Origin: Burkholderiales bacterium
Lineage (GTDB): Bacteria > Pseudomonadota > Gammaproteobacteria > Burkholderiales > SG8-41
NCBI GenBank assembly: GCA_022841375.1
Contig: JALHRQ010000007.1
Span: 123,815 to 187,814, forward strand
Reading direction: 5' to 3'
Length of the DNA stretch: 64,000 bases
In this document: one piece after another, positions 35,278 through 46,483 of the stretch
Layout of the letters: each line of letters begins with the position of its first letter
Numbering within the stretch: the first letter of the stretch is position 1
Position numbers and translations under genes: made by a program
The notes under the pieces: model-generated
Seen by the model: the letters and a program-made list of their open reading frames with translations, nothing else
Told to the model about the DNA's origin: nothing
Database searches by the model: none

Positions 35278-36273
35278 CTATTCGACCTTCAAGCCCGCCG
35301 ATTTGATCACGGGCCCAAACTTCCTGATCTCTTCCTGCACGAACTTCAGAAACTCCTCGGGAGTATTGGTCACCACCTCGGCGCCCTGCCGGTTCATGAT
35401 GTCCCGGGTCTCCTGCTGATTCATCGCCTTTATCAAACCCTCCCGCAGCTTGTCGAGAATCGGCTTCGGCGTCGCCCGTGGCGCCAGCAATCCCTGCCAG
35501 CCACCATAGTCATACCCCGGCACGGTTTCCGCGATGGCCGGCAGATCGCCCAGCAAGGCCGAACGCTTGGGCAAGGTATGTCCGATCGCCCGCAGCCGCC
35601 CCGCCTTCACGAGTCCCTGCACCGAAGGCGCCGGATTGATCGACCAGTGGGATTCTCCCGCAGCGACTGCCGCAGTCGACGAACCGCCCTTGTAGGGCAC
35701 ATGCAGCGAAGCGAATCCGCCCATGCTCTGAAGCAATACGCCCGCAAGGTGGCTTTGCGAACCCGCCCCTGCCGAAGCCATGTTGAGCTGTCCCGACTTC
35801 GATTTCGCCAGATCGATGAGATCCTTCATCGATTTCACCGGGAGTGCGGGATTTACCACCAGCACGTTGGGCGTCACCGCAAACAGTGACAGGAAGGCAA
35901 AGTCTTTGATCGGATCGTAGGGCAGTTTCTTGTGGATGTGCGGTGCGATCGACATCGCCGCCGTCGATGCCGAAATCAGCGTATAGCCGTCGGGATTGGC
36001 CATCTTGCCAATCTCCATGCCGATAAGACCTCCCGCACCGGCGCGGTTATCCACCACGATCTGCTGTCCCAATACGTCACCCAGCTTGTTGGCAACGACC
36101 CGGCCCAGGGCGTCGGTTGAACTGCCCGGTGCATTCGGCATCAGCATGCGGATCGGCCGGTTGGGATAACTTTTGATGGCGTCGGCCGCCACCGCCTGTT
36201 GGACGGGCATGAGCGGCAACCCTGCGAATGCAAGCACGCAGACTTGGCTGAGTACTGTGGCGGCGATCTTCAT
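35278..36273 (-). CDS. Bug/TctC-family periplasmic substrate-binding protein
   Basis: A 331-residue exported Bug protein. The signal peptide runs to about AVAAD (residue 31), followed by PIRMLMPNAPGSSTDALGR, VVDNRAGAGGLIGMEIG and LHVPYKGGSSTAAVAA. It is solitary and on the minus strand, more divergent from the three Bug proteins of the CoA-ester cluster. No transporter membrane genes or catabolic neighbours lie beside it, so its ligand cannot be guessed. Confidence 0.89.
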   Translation of the reverse strand: MKIAATVLSQVCVLAFAGLPLMPVQQAVAADAIKSYPNRPIRMLMPNAPGSSTDALGRVVANKLGDVLGQQIVVDNRAGAGGLIGMEIGKMANPDGYTLISASTAAMSIAPHIHKKLPYDPIKDFAFLSLFAVTPNVLVVNPALPVKSMKDLIDLAKSKSGQLNMASAGAGSQSHLAGVLLQSMGGFASLHVPYKGGSSTAAVAAGESHWSINPAPSVQGLVKAGRLRAIGHTLPKRSALLGDLPAIAETVPGYDYGGWQGLLAPRATPKPILDKLREGLIKAMNQQETRDIMNRQGAEVVTNTPEEFLKFVQEEIRKFGPVIKSAGLKVE

Positions 36274-36567
36274 TGGATGAAATCCCTGGCAATGAATCGA
36301 TTAGAGATCTGCTACGGTGCTCAAACCGGACATCTCGTGAGCAAGTCAAAACCGCTTTTCCCACCTGAGTCAGGCGTTCACACCGCAGCAACGAACACTT
36401 CTTCTGTCGCAGGCTCGTTCCTCACCACTGTGCGATCGGGATGTAATCCGATCAAGCGCCTGCTCATTACAGCTTTGGCCAATGGCTCAAAAATGTCAAT
36501 CAAGAGAAAGGATGGCGGGGACGGGTGGGCCTGTATCGATTTTGCTTCGCTACGCTCAGCAAACCGT

Positions 36568-36643
36568 TGGTGGCCGGGGACGGAATTGAACCGCCGACAC
36601 AAGGATTTTCAATCCTCTGCTCTACCAACTGAGCTACCCGGCC
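36568..36643 (-). tRNA. tRNA-Phe (GAA)
   Basis: The 76 bases fold as a complete tRNA with encoded CCA. The acceptor stem is GCCCGGG-like (GGCCGGG/CCCGGCC), the D arm AGCTCAGTTGGTAGAGC, the anticodon loop TTGAAAA with GAA, and the T loop TTCAATT. It sits between the solitary Bug gene and groEL. Confidence 0.95.
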
Positions 36644-36795
36644 GCTTGCTGCCTGACCTGCGCAAGGACTGCGTGGTCTTATGAATTTCACCCGCAAGAC
36701 ATGCAGGACGAAAGGCCGCTATTTAAACCGCAAACGCGTTCTGCGTCAAGACGATACCGTGGAATGACCGTTGATTTCACGAGCGAAATCGCAAA

Positions 36796-36822
36796 AAGAA
36801 ACCCCGCCGAAGCGGGGTTTCT
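36796..36822 (-). terminator. Terminator downstream of groESL
   Basis: An AAACCCCGC / GCGGGGTTT stem with a short loop is flanked by A and T runs, ~100 bases past the groEL stop on the minus strand. Confidence 0.75.
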
Positions 36823-36919
36823 ATGCAACCACAATCCCAGGAGGGAGGGCACGGGAGGGAACCATCGGTTCCCTCCTGCTCGTTCACCTTCCAGGGGTAA
36901 TGTAATTCGCTTTCGCGAA

Positions 36920-38590
<1,671 letters not shown>

Positions 38591-38878
38591 TTACTCGATG
38601 ACGCCCATGATGTCTTCTTCGCGCATCACCAGCAGCTCATCGCCTTCAACTTTGACGGTCTGGCCGGAATATTTGCCGAAAAGGACGCGGTCGCCGACTT
38701 TGACGTCGAGCGCAATGATTTTGCCGTCGTCGGTTTTCTTGCCTTTGCCGACAGCTTTGACTTCACCTTGATCCGGCTTTTCAGCGGCGGTGTCAGGGAT
38801 AACGATACCGGAAGCAGTCTTACGCTCTTCTTCCAGCCGCTTCACGATAATGCGGTCGTGCAACGGACGAATTTTCAT
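38591..38878 (-). CDS. groS: 10 kDa co-chaperonin GroES
   Basis: A 95-residue co-chaperonin with [18 protein letters not shown], the mobile loop [17 protein letters not shown] and the C-terminal [19 protein letters not shown]. It caps GroEL as a heptamer. The ATG at 38878 is chosen (GAGGAG at 10 bases upstream); five upstream codons in frame are leader. A CIRCE operator and a promoter lie 60-115 bases upstream. Confidence 0.97.
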   Translation of the reverse strand: MKIRPLHDRIIVKRLEEERKTASGIVIPDTAAEKPDQGEVKAVGKGKKTDDGKIIALDVKVGDRVLFGKYSGQTVKVEGDELLVMREEDIMGVIE

Positions 38879-38936
38879 GGTGCATCTCCTCAAGGATCAA
38901 ATGGATAATCAGGACAATAAACCGCGAGCCAGGCTG

Positions 38937-38963
38937 CTAGCACTCGACTCAAGCGAGTGCTAA
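38937..38963 (-). promoter_or_regulatory. CIRCE operator (HrcA binding site)
   Basis: The inverted repeat cTAGCACTC-N9-GAGTGCTAA matches the CIRCE consensus (TTAGCACTC-N9-GAGTGCTAA) with one mismatch. It lies between the groES promoter and the ATG, as expected for repression by HrcA under non-stress conditions. Confidence 0.93.
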
Positions 38964-38991
38964 TGATAAGGGCGTACCGGGTTTATATCAA
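38963..38991 (-). promoter_or_regulatory. Sigma-70-type promoter of groESL
   Basis: On the minus strand TTGATA (38991-38986) and TATCAT (38968-38963) are spaced by 17 bases, a good housekeeping promoter. The -10 hexamer touches the CIRCE operator, so HrcA would block transcription initiation. No clear RpoH site was found. Confidence 0.65.
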
Positions 38992-39066
38992 GAGCCCCGA
39001 GAACCGGGTCCTTGATGAAGCGAGTACTCGCTTACAGAAATTATATAATTAAAACAATAACTTATT

Positions 39067-39717
39067 TCAATTTAGCTGGGGCACCGGCAAGGCGCGATGG
39101 CGGGGTATGCCAAAGCGGTAGACCGTTTTGCGCTTGCCGGCACAGGTCGGGATGACCGGCGCATGCGGACAGGGCAGTGCCCGCCGCCCTTCCTCGGACA
39201 GGGTGGCGTCGTCGGCCACCTCGCGCCAGATGCCGCCGCGCACCGGGCGGAACACCCACTGCAAATAACCGCGCGCAGCGGCCAGTTCAACCAGATCGTC
39301 GGTGTCCGGCGCTTCCGCCACCGCCATCGGGTTGCCGTGAATGCTGTGGGGATAAGCGCCGAACGCCTGCAGACATTCGAGCGCTTCGGTGGGATCGGCG
39401 CCGGGCCGCCCGCAGCCGGGGCGTTCGGCGCGGGCCACATCCCACGCCCCCAGCGCCCAGCCGGCATCCATTGCCGCGCAATCGAGCGCCATCAGATCCA
39501 GCCAGCGTTCGTTCAGTTGCAGCGACGAGCTCGGCACCGAAGTGAATGCCACCGGTTCGGCTTCGTCCAGATCGACCAGCTTGTGTTTGATGAAACCGTG
39601 CCAGTGCAGCGTCAGGATCACCGGCGTGTCGGGACACGGTACCGCGGCGAGGGAAATGCCAACCAGCGGCAGGCCGGTGGCGTTGATCTGGTCTTCAATG
39701 CGATCGAGAATCTGCAT
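39067..39717 (-). CDS. Hypothetical protein
   Basis: A 216-residue cytosolic protein that I do not recognise. No signal peptide, membrane segment or known catalytic motif is visible. The N-terminal part carries LPLVGISLAAVPCPDTPVILTLHWHGF, the centre is Ala/Gly/Asp-rich, and the C-terminus has Arg-rich RKTVYRFGIPRHRALPV. The ATG at 39717 is chosen because of AGGAG ~10 bases upstream; the open frame continues further upstream without support. It stands alone between groESL and bioA. A role cannot be proposed. Confidence 0.65.
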   Translation of the reverse strand: MQILDRIEDQINATGLPLVGISLAAVPCPDTPVILTLHWHGFIKHKLVDLDEAEPVAFTSVPSSSLQLNERWLDLMALDCAAMDAGWALGAWDVARAERPGCGRPGADPTEALECLQAFGAYPHSIHGNPMAVAEAPDTDDLVELAAARGYLQWVFRPVRGGIWREVADDATLSEEGRRALPCPHAPVIPTCAGKRKTVYRFGIPRHRALPVPQLN

Positions 39718-39906
39718 GTGCAAACATCTCCTGTAGTGTGCTGTTAAACTCAATAACAACCGCCACAACCGCCGAAAACATTCAGAGCAAATTCAGTGCC
39801 ACAGCACCGCGCCGGTTCAAGGCACGATGAAATACGCCGCACAATAGGTACAACGCTTGACCCGTGCGCAGGTTGAACGCCGAAAGTATTCGATAGCCAC
39901 CCTCAC

Positions 39907-41232
39907 ATGCAAACCAGCACTCGCAACAGTGTGCTGCTAGAACGCAGCCGCACCGCGGTGTGGCATCCGTGCACGCAGATGAAGCAGCACGAAACGCTGC
40001 CCATCGTGCCGATCGCCCGCGCCCAGGGCTGCTGGCTCTACGACTGCGACGGCAAACGTTACCTCGATGCCGTCAGTTCGTGGTGGGTTAACCTGTTCGG
40101 CCACGCTGAGCCGCGTATCAACGCCGCGCTGATCGATCAGCTGCAAAAACTCGAACACGTAATGCTCGCCGGCTTCACCCATGAACCGGTGGTCGAACTC
40201 TCGGAACGGCTGGCGGCACTGACTGGCGGCCGGCTTGGTCATTGTTTCTACGGCAGCGACGGCGCTTCGGCCACCGAAATCGCGCTGAAAATGAGTTTTC
40301 ATTACTGGCGCAACAGCGGCAAGGCGGACAAGACCGAATTCATCAGCCTCAGCGGCAGCTATCACGGCGAAACACTGGGCGCGCTGTCGGTCACCGATGT
40401 CGCGCTGTTCAAGGATACCTATGCACCCCTGCTCCGCCACAGCGCGCAGGTAACGAGTCCCGACTGGCGGCAGGCGGCCCCGGGCGTGTTGCCCCGCGAT
40501 CACGCCCTTGCCTGCGCAAAAGTGCTGGAACAACATCTCGAACAGCACCATGCAAGCACCGCCGCCCTGATCGTCGAACCGCTGTTGCAGGGCGCAACGG
40601 GAATGGCGATGTATGACCCGGAATACCTGCGCCAGGCCCGCAAACTATGCGACCGCTATGGCGTACACCTGATCGCCGACGAAATCATGACCGGCTTCGG
40701 CCGCACCGGTACCTTCTTCGCTCACGAACAGGCAGACATCACACCGGACTTCCTGTGCCTGTCCAAAGGCATCACCGGCGGCTACCTGCCGCTGTCGGTG
40801 GTGATGACCACTGACACGGTCTATCAGGCGTTTTACGATGACCGGGTCACGCGCGGCTTCCTGCATTCGCATTCATACACCGGCAATGCACTGGCCTGCC
40901 GCGCGGCACTGGCAACGCTGGATATTTTTGAACAGGATGACGTCATTCAGAACAATCGCGCCCGTGCGCAACGCATGACTGCCGCGGCACAACCGTTGGC
41001 AACTCACTCACGCATCCGCAACTTCCGCACGACGGGCATGATCTGGGCGTTTGAGGTGGATAGCGCCGATACGACCTTCAGCCGCCGGTTGTTTGAAACC
41101 GCGCTGGCCCGGGAAATATTGCTGCGTCCGATCGGCAATACGGTTTATTTCATGCCGCCTTATGTCATCAGCGACAGCGAAATGGATTTGCTGGCGACCC
41201 GTACCCGCGAAGCCCTGGACGCCACCCCTTGA
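39907..41232 (+). CDS. bioA: Adenosylmethionine-8-amino-7-oxononanoate aminotransferase
   Basis: A 441-residue PLP-dependent class III aminotransferase that makes 7,8-diaminopelargonic acid in biotin synthesis, with SAM as amino donor. Diagnostic are VWHPCTQMK at the start, SSWWVNLFGHAEP, GSYHGETLGALSV, the PLP-contacting DEIMTGFGRTG and the Schiff-base Lys in CLSKGITGGYLPLSV. The length is normal. No other bio genes are near. Its TGA overlaps the TTG start of the beta-CASP nuclease gene. Confidence 0.95.
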   Translation: MQTSTRNSVLLERSRTAVWHPCTQMKQHETLPIVPIARAQGCWLYDCDGKRYLDAVSSWWVNLFGHAEPRINAALIDQLQKLEHVMLAGFTHEPVVELSERLAALTGGRLGHCFYGSDGASATEIALKMSFHYWRNSGKADKTEFISLSGSYHGETLGALSVTDVALFKDTYAPLLRHSAQVTSPDWRQAAPGVLPRDHALACAKVLEQHLEQHHASTAALIVEPLLQGATGMAMYDPEYLRQARKLCDRYGVHLIADEIMTGFGRTGTFFAHEQADITPDFLCLSKGITGGYLPLSVVMTTDTVYQAFYDDRVTRGFLHSHSYTGNALACRAALATLDIFEQDDVIQNNRARAQRMTAAAQPLATHSRIRNFRTTGMIWAFEVDSADTTFSRRLFETALAREILLRPIGNTVYFMPPYVISDSEMDLLATRTREALDATP

Positions 41233-42620
41233 AGCTGACCTTCCTCGGCGCCGCAGGCGAAGTCACCGGATCGAGCTTTCTGCTGGAGACTGATGACGTC
41301 AAAGTGCTCATCGACTGCGGCATGTTCCAGGGCGGGCGTGAAGCCGAACCGAAGAACCGCGCGCGTTTCGCCTTTGACCCCCGAACACTGGACTGCGTGC
41401 TGCTGACGCATGCACATATCGATCATTCCGGATTGTTGCCACGGCTTGTTGCCGCCGGCTACACGGGTCCGGTGTACGCAACGGATGCCACCTGCGATCT
41501 GCTCGATGTGATGCTCATGGACTCAGCCCATATTCAGGAGAAGGAAGCGGAATGGGCGAAAAAATCAAAAACGCGTGGTTCAGGACGACCGCCGCTGTAC
41601 ACCATCGCTCAAGTACAGAGTACCTTGCGCCAGTTAAAACCTGCCGCCTACGGCGCTGAGGTGCGCCCGCACCCGTCGTTGCGCTGCGTCTTCCGCGACG
41701 CCGGCCATATCATCGGTGCGGCTATCATCGAGCTGTGGGTACAGATCGGCGGCAAAAATCGCAAAATCGTTTTCTCCGGCGACATCGGCCAGCCCAACCG
41801 GCCGCTGGTGCGCGACCCGACGCCGATCACGGAAGCCGATGTGCTGGTGGTCGAATCCACTTACGGCAACCGCCTGCACAAATCGATCGACGACACCATG
41901 GCGGAACTGGAGCACGCCATCACCGATACGCTGGTGCGCAAAAAAGGCAATGTCATCATCCCCGCCTTTGCCGTCGGCCGCACCCAGGAAATGCTCTACC
42001 TGCTGGTCGATCTGTATAAACAGGGACGGCTGCCGGAAATGAACATTTACGTCGATTCGCCGATGGCGCTCAAAGCCACTGACATCACCGCAAAACACTG
42101 GGGACTGCTCGATCATGAGGCCGCAGAACTGCTGCAATGGATGAAACGCGGACGCGGGAAGCCGCGCATCCATTTTGTGCAGGATGCGGTCGAATCCGTC
42201 AATCTGCAGGCCATCAAACACGGCGCGGTGATCATTTCCGCCAGCGGCATGTGCAACGCCGGACGCATCAAGCATCATCTGCGCAACAATCTGCCACGCC
42301 ACGATTCCACCATATTGATCGTCGGTTTTCAGGCGGCCGGCACGCTGGGCCGACGCATCGTCGATGGCGTAAAAAACGTGAAGATCTTCGGCATTCCGGT
42401 GCCGGTGAAAGCGGACGTTTACACCATCGGCGGATTGTCCGCGCATGGTGATCAGGCTGCGCTGCTGGGCTGGCTGAGCCACTTCAAAAACGCGCCGCAA
42501 CGCACCTTTGTGGTCCACGGCGAAGCCACTGCGTCGGAAAGTTTTGCCGCGGCCATTCATGACAAACTGGGCTGGAGCGGCGTCGATGTGCCGACACAGC
42601 ACAGCTCGGTCATCCTTTAA
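41229..42620 (+). CDS. Metallo-beta-lactamase/beta-CASP ribonuclease-like protein
   Basis: A 463-residue MBL-fold hydrolase of the beta-CASP group (YSH1/CPSF73-like). The zinc motif HAHIDHSG (about 56-63), the Asp in FSGDIG, the beta-CASP cap (about 200-360, with PAFAVGRTQEMLYLL and SASGMCNAGRIKHHL) and the C-terminal GGLSAHGDQ RNA-specificity motif are all present. Such proteins act as RNA endo/exonucleases. It starts with TTG overlapping the bioA stop (TTGA), indicating translational coupling. No SD is separable from bioA sequence. Confidence 0.87.
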   Translation: MKLTFLGAAGEVTGSSFLLETDDVKVLIDCGMFQGGREAEPKNRARFAFDPRTLDCVLLTHAHIDHSGLLPRLVAAGYTGPVYATDATCDLLDVMLMDSAHIQEKEAEWAKKSKTRGSGRPPLYTIAQVQSTLRQLKPAAYGAEVRPHPSLRCVFRDAGHIIGAAIIELWVQIGGKNRKIVFSGDIGQPNRPLVRDPTPITEADVLVVESTYGNRLHKSIDDTMAELEHAITDTLVRKKGNVIIPAFAVGRTQEMLYLLVDLYKQGRLPEMNIYVDSPMALKATDITAKHWGLLDHEAAELLQWMKRGRGKPRIHFVQDAVESVNLQAIKHGAVIISASGMCNAGRIKHHLRNNLPRHDSTILIVGFQAAGTLGRRIVDGVKNVKIFGIPVPVKADVYTIGGLSAHGDQAALLGWLSHFKNAPQRTFVVHGEATASESFAAAIHDKLGWSGVDVPTQHSSVIL

Positions 42621-42653
42621 CTTTTCGCAAACGAATAAGAACCCATTATCCCC

Positions 42654-44123
42654 ATGTTTACCCGACTGACCGCAATCGCCCTGCTGCTGTTACCCACCGC
42701 GCTTGCACTGGCGCAGCCGGCCACGACGCTGCCCGAACCCGTCGCCCGCGCGCTGGCGCAGGCCGGCATCCCCGAATCCGCAGTCGGTATCTATGTGCAT
42801 GAAATCGGCGCCGATCAGCCGGTGCTGTCAGTGGGCGCGGAGCGTTCGCTGAATCCGGCGTCGACGATGAAACTGGTCACCACCTATGCCGGACTCGAGT
42901 TGCTGGGTCCGGCTTATGTGTGGAATACCGATGTATTGACTGACGGCGCGCTGACCCAGGATGTGCTCGCCGGCAATCTTTACCTTCGCGGCGCCGGTGA
43001 TCCGAAGCTGACGGTGGAGAGCTTCTGGTTGCTGCTGCGCAACCTGCGTGCGCGCGGCATACGTGATATCCGCGGCGATCTGATCCTTGACCGCCGCCTG
43101 TTTGCTGAAGAAGTACAGGACCCGGGCGCATTCGATGATCAGCCGACGCGCCCCTACAACACCGGGCCCAGCGCACTATTGGTCAACTTCAAGGCGGTCA
43201 CGCTGCAGTTCATCCCCGATGCCGCGAGCCGTGCCCTGCGTATCGCCGTTGAACCCCCCCTACCGCAAGTGCAGATCATCAACAATCTCAAACTTGCCGA
43301 CGGCCCCTGTGGCGACTGGGTCGGCAAGCTGCGGCTGGATTCGCAGGGGAATGCTGATTCGGCACGGCTGGCGTTCAACGGGACTTATGCTTTGGATTGC
43401 GGTGAAAGCATGCGCAGCTTCAGCGTGCTGGGCCATCGCCAGTACATCGGCGCGTTATTTACACAATTGTGGAAAGATCTCGGCGGCACATTCAACGGTC
43501 AGGTGCGTGACGGCGCCACGCCGGAACAGGCGCGCCGCCTGACCACCGCGCGCTCCTTGTCGTTGTCGGAGATCGTTCGCGACGTCAACAAATACTCAAA
43601 CAACGTAATGGCACGGCAACTGTTCCTTTCACTGGGCATGAACAACGGCACTCAGGCCACCACCGCTACCGCTGCAACCGGGGTCAAACAATGGCTGGCG
43701 CTGAAAGGCCTGGCGGTTCCCGAACTGGTATTGGAAAATGGTTCCGGCCTGTCACGCATCGAACGCATCAGCGCGCGCAATCTCGGCGCAGTGCTGCTCA
43801 ATGCGTATGCGAGTCCGGTAATGCCGGAACTGATGGCGTCGCTGCCGGTGGCTGCAGTGGATGGCACGCTGCGCAAGCGCCTGAAAAGCGCGGAAGTCGC
43901 CGGCCAGGCCCATGTCAAAACCGGATCGCTGTCGGGTGTTCGTTCGATCGCCGGCTACGTGCTGGATGCGCAGGGCAATCGGTCAGTGATTGTGTTTCTG
44001 GTTAATCACGCCAACGCGTTTAATGCCCAGACGGCGCAGGATGCACTGATGGCGTGGGTGCACAACCGCGACAGCAGCACCTGTTGCGGACGACAGGAAC
44101 GACGACGGCAAGGAAAAAAATAG
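42654..44123 (+). CDS. dacB: D-alanyl-D-alanine carboxypeptidase/endopeptidase (PBP4 type)
   Basis: A 489-residue class C penicillin-binding protein, exported (signal peptide to about ALAQ, residue 21). The active-site SxxK is S70-T-M-K73, the second motif is SNN in VNKYSNNVMARQLF, and the third is KTG in HVKTGSLSGVRSIAGYV. The insert domain between the first two motifs is of PBP4 size. It trims or cleaves peptidoglycan peptides in the periplasm. It is ~30 bases after the beta-CASP gene. The last ~15 residues are basic. Confidence 0.93.
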   Translation: MFTRLTAIALLLLPTALALAQPATTLPEPVARALAQAGIPESAVGIYVHEIGADQPVLSVGAERSLNPASTMKLVTTYAGLELLGPAYVWNTDVLTDGALTQDVLAGNLYLRGAGDPKLTVESFWLLLRNLRARGIRDIRGDLILDRRLFAEEVQDPGAFDDQPTRPYNTGPSALLVNFKAVTLQFIPDAASRALRIAVEPPLPQVQIINNLKLADGPCGDWVGKLRLDSQGNADSARLAFNGTYALDCGESMRSFSVLGHRQYIGALFTQLWKDLGGTFNGQVRDGATPEQARRLTTARSLSLSEIVRDVNKYSNNVMARQLFLSLGMNNGTQATTATAATGVKQWLALKGLAVPELVLENGSGLSRIERISARNLGAVLLNAYASPVMPELMASLPVAAVDGTLRKRLKSAEVAGQAHVKTGSLSGVRSIAGYVLDAQGNRSVIVFLVNHANAFNAQTAQDALMAWVHNRDSSTCCGRQERRRQGKK

Positions 44124-44173
44124 CGGTCGCGAAGAAGCTGGCGTTAGACCCGCTTGCTGTTACACCCGTTATC

Positions 44174-44968
44174 TCATCGCGCCCGATGAGCAGCCGAGAC
44201 GGCGTGACTGGTCAACCAAAGTCGCGTCAGCATTTGCACGATGCCCGCAGCGGCCAGCGCCCACAGGAAAGCCATGCCGACGCCAGTCGCGGAGAGTGCC
44301 CACGCCAGCACTGCGCAGAACATGCTGAACGCATAAAAGCCGAAAACCATGCCGCGCAACAACTGAACGGTGGCGCCAGCACCGGAACTGCGATGCGTGA
44401 ACAGCACCAGCACCGTACCCATCACCGGAAACATCGCGAACACGCCACTCAGGTCCGGACCCAGATTCGCCGCGAAATGCGTGACCAGCAACACCAGTAA
44501 CGCACCCAGAACCATGCGCAACAGCATGTCATTGGCGGGCTTTGATTGCGCCTTTGCCGCTGGCGGCAATACGGGATAAAAGCGCGGCGCAAGCCACAAT
44601 CCCGCTATCACCACGAGACCCGCGAGCGGCAGCGAAGTGACATTGCACAGGTCCAGCATCGCGACGGCTGCGGCATAACCGACGTAAGCCAGCGGCAGAC
44701 TCACCGGCCATGGATAACGCGCGGCCGCCCAGGCGTAACTGAGACCGAAAGCCAGTATCGCCAGCACGGCGGAAAGCGTGCCTACCGCCGCTTGTGCGGC
44801 AAAAGCCGCACCCTGCTCCATCGCGATAAACCACAGAATCGGCCCGGCGACGATCGGGAACGCCGACAGCCAACCGGCCACTGCCGGCCCCCAGCGCCGC
44901 CCGGCCAGCGTGACCAACGCAATCAGCGCAGGGACGATAAGAAGTTTGAGGAGAAGGATTGCGCTCAT
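44174..44968 (-). CDS. Uncharacterised polytopic membrane protein
   Basis: A 264-residue, very hydrophobic inner-membrane protein with about eight segments. The N-terminal segment has SAILLLKLLIVPALIALVT and GWLSAFPIVAGPILWF. The second half has FAANLGPDLSGVFAMFPVMGTVLVLFTHR. The duplicated FPIVAGP/FPVMGT pattern suggests two inverted halves, as in small permeases. The function is unknown. It lies 50 bases upstream of ubiD on the same strand orientation but beyond the ubiD stop, and is convergent with dacB. Confidence 0.7.
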   Translation of the reverse strand: MSAILLLKLLIVPALIALVTLAGRRWGPAVAGWLSAFPIVAGPILWFIAMEQGAAFAAQAAVGTLSAVLAILAFGLSYAWAAARYPWPVSLPLAYVGYAAAVAMLDLCNVTSLPLAGLVVIAGLWLAPRFYPVLPPAAKAQSKPANDMLLRMVLGALLVLLVTHFAANLGPDLSGVFAMFPVMGTVLVLFTHRSSGAGATVQLLRGMVFGFYAFSMFCAVLAWALSATGVGMAFLWALAAAGIVQMLTRLWLTSHAVSAAHRAR

Positions 44969-45016
44969 GGATAGTCGTCAACGACAGGCAGATTTGCGGC
45001 AATCGCCCTGCAGCGA

Positions 45017-46483
45017 TTACGAAAGCCCCAACTGGCCCCACATCGCATCCACCTTCTTTTTCACTTCATCACTCATCGCAATCGGTGTGCCCCACTCACG
45101 GCTGGTTTCCGCCGGCCACTTGTTGGTGGCGTCGATGCCCATCTTTGAACCGAGGCCTGCAACCGGGCTGGCGAAATCCAGGTAATCGATCGGCGTGGCC
45201 TCCGCAATCAGCGTGTCGCGTTTGGGATCAACGCGCGTGGTCATCGCCCAGATCACTTCCTTCCAATCGCGCACATTGACGTCGTCGTCGGTGACGATGA
45301 TGAACTTGGTGTACATGAACTGGCGCAGGAAGCTCCAGATGCCGAACATCACGCGCTTGGCGTGCCCCGGATACTGCTTTTTGATGCTGACGCACGCGAC
45401 GCGGTACGAGCAGCCTTCGGGCGGCAGATAAAAATCGACGATTTCCGGAAACTGCTGGATCAACAACGGCACGAACACTTCGTTCAGCGCTTCGCCGAGC
45501 ACCGCGGGCTCATCTGGCGGTTTGCCGGTATAGGTCGAGTGGTAAATCGGATCGCGGCGCAGCGTGATGCGGTCGACCGTGAACACCGGGAAGCGATTCT
45601 GCTCGTTGTAATAGCCGGTGTGGTCTCCGAACGGGCCTTCTAGTGCGGTGTCATTGGGATGAATATGGCCTTCGAGCACGATTTCGGACCGTGCCGGAAC
45701 TTTCAGGTCATGCGTCATGCATTGTGCAATTTCTGTTTTTTCGCCGCGCAGCAGCCCGGCAAACTGATATTCAGACAGCGAATCCGGTACCGGCGTCACC
45801 GCGCCGAGCATCGTCGCCGGATCGGCCCCCAGCGCCACCGCGACCGGAAAGGGCTCGCGCGGACGCGCGAGGCAATGATCGCGGTAATCGAGTGCGCCAC
45901 CGCGATGCGCCAGCCAGCGCATGATCAGGCGGTTGCGGCCGATCACCTGCTGCCGGTAAATGCCGAGATTCTGCCGCGTCTTGTTCGGTCCGCGCGTCAC
46001 CGTCAGGCCCCAGGTCAGCAAGGGGCCGATGTCACCGGGCCAGCAGGTCTGGATCGGCAGCCGCGCGAGATCGACATCGTCACCCTCCCACACCTGTTCC
46101 TGGCACACCGGGTCGCGCACCAGCCTGGGTTGCATGGACATGATCTGCCGCAGCAGCGGCAGCTTGTCCCACACGTCCTTCAACCCTTTCGGCGGTTCCG
46201 GTTGTTTCAGCTGCGCCAGCACCTGACCGAGTTCGCGCAACGCAGCGACCGAATCGCGGCCCATGCCCAGCGCCACCCGGTGCGGAGTACCGAACAGGTT
46301 GCCGAGCACCGGCATGGTGTAACCCTTGGGTTTTTCAAACAACAGTGCGGGACCGCCCTGCTTCAGCACGCGGTCGCAGATCTCCGTTATCTCCAGCTTC
46401 GGATCAACTTCGACGCTGATGCGTTTAAGCTGGCCGTCGCGTTCCAGTCCGGCGATAAAGTCGCGTAGATCCCGATAACTCAT
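45017..46483 (-). CDS. ubiD: 4-hydroxy-3-polyprenylbenzoate decarboxylase UbiD
   Basis: A 488-residue prenyl-FMN-dependent decarboxylase of ubiquinone synthesis. The N-terminal [22 protein letters not shown], the [15 protein letters not shown] segment, the catalytic [10 protein letters not shown] region with E/R/E residues and [23 protein letters not shown] are characteristic. The start at 46483 overlaps the ubiA stop (ATGA), so the pair is coupled; an in-frame upstream GTG/TTG is less likely. It needs the flavin prenyltransferase UbiX, which is not here. Confidence 0.95.
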   Translation of the reverse strand: MSYRDLRDFIAGLERDGQLKRISVEVDPKLEITEICDRVLKQGGPALLFEKPKGYTMPVLGNLFGTPHRVALGMGRDSVAALRELGQVLAQLKQPEPPKGLKDVWDKLPLLRQIMSMQPRLVRDPVCQEQVWEGDDVDLARLPIQTCWPGDIGPLLTWGLTVTRGPNKTRQNLGIYRQQVIGRNRLIMRWLAHRGGALDYRDHCLARPREPFPVAVALGADPATMLGAVTPVPDSLSEYQFAGLLRGEKTEIAQCMTHDLKVPARSEIVLEGHIHPNDTALEGPFGDHTGYYNEQNRFPVFTVDRITLRRDPIYHSTYTGKPPDEPAVLGEALNEVFVPLLIQQFPEIVDFYLPPEGCSYRVACVSIKKQYPGHAKRVMFGIWSFLRQFMYTKFIIVTDDDVNVRDWKEVIWAMTTRVDPKRDTLIAEATPIDYLDFASPVAGLGSKMGIDATNKWPAETSREWGTPIAMSDEVKKKVDAMWGQLGLS

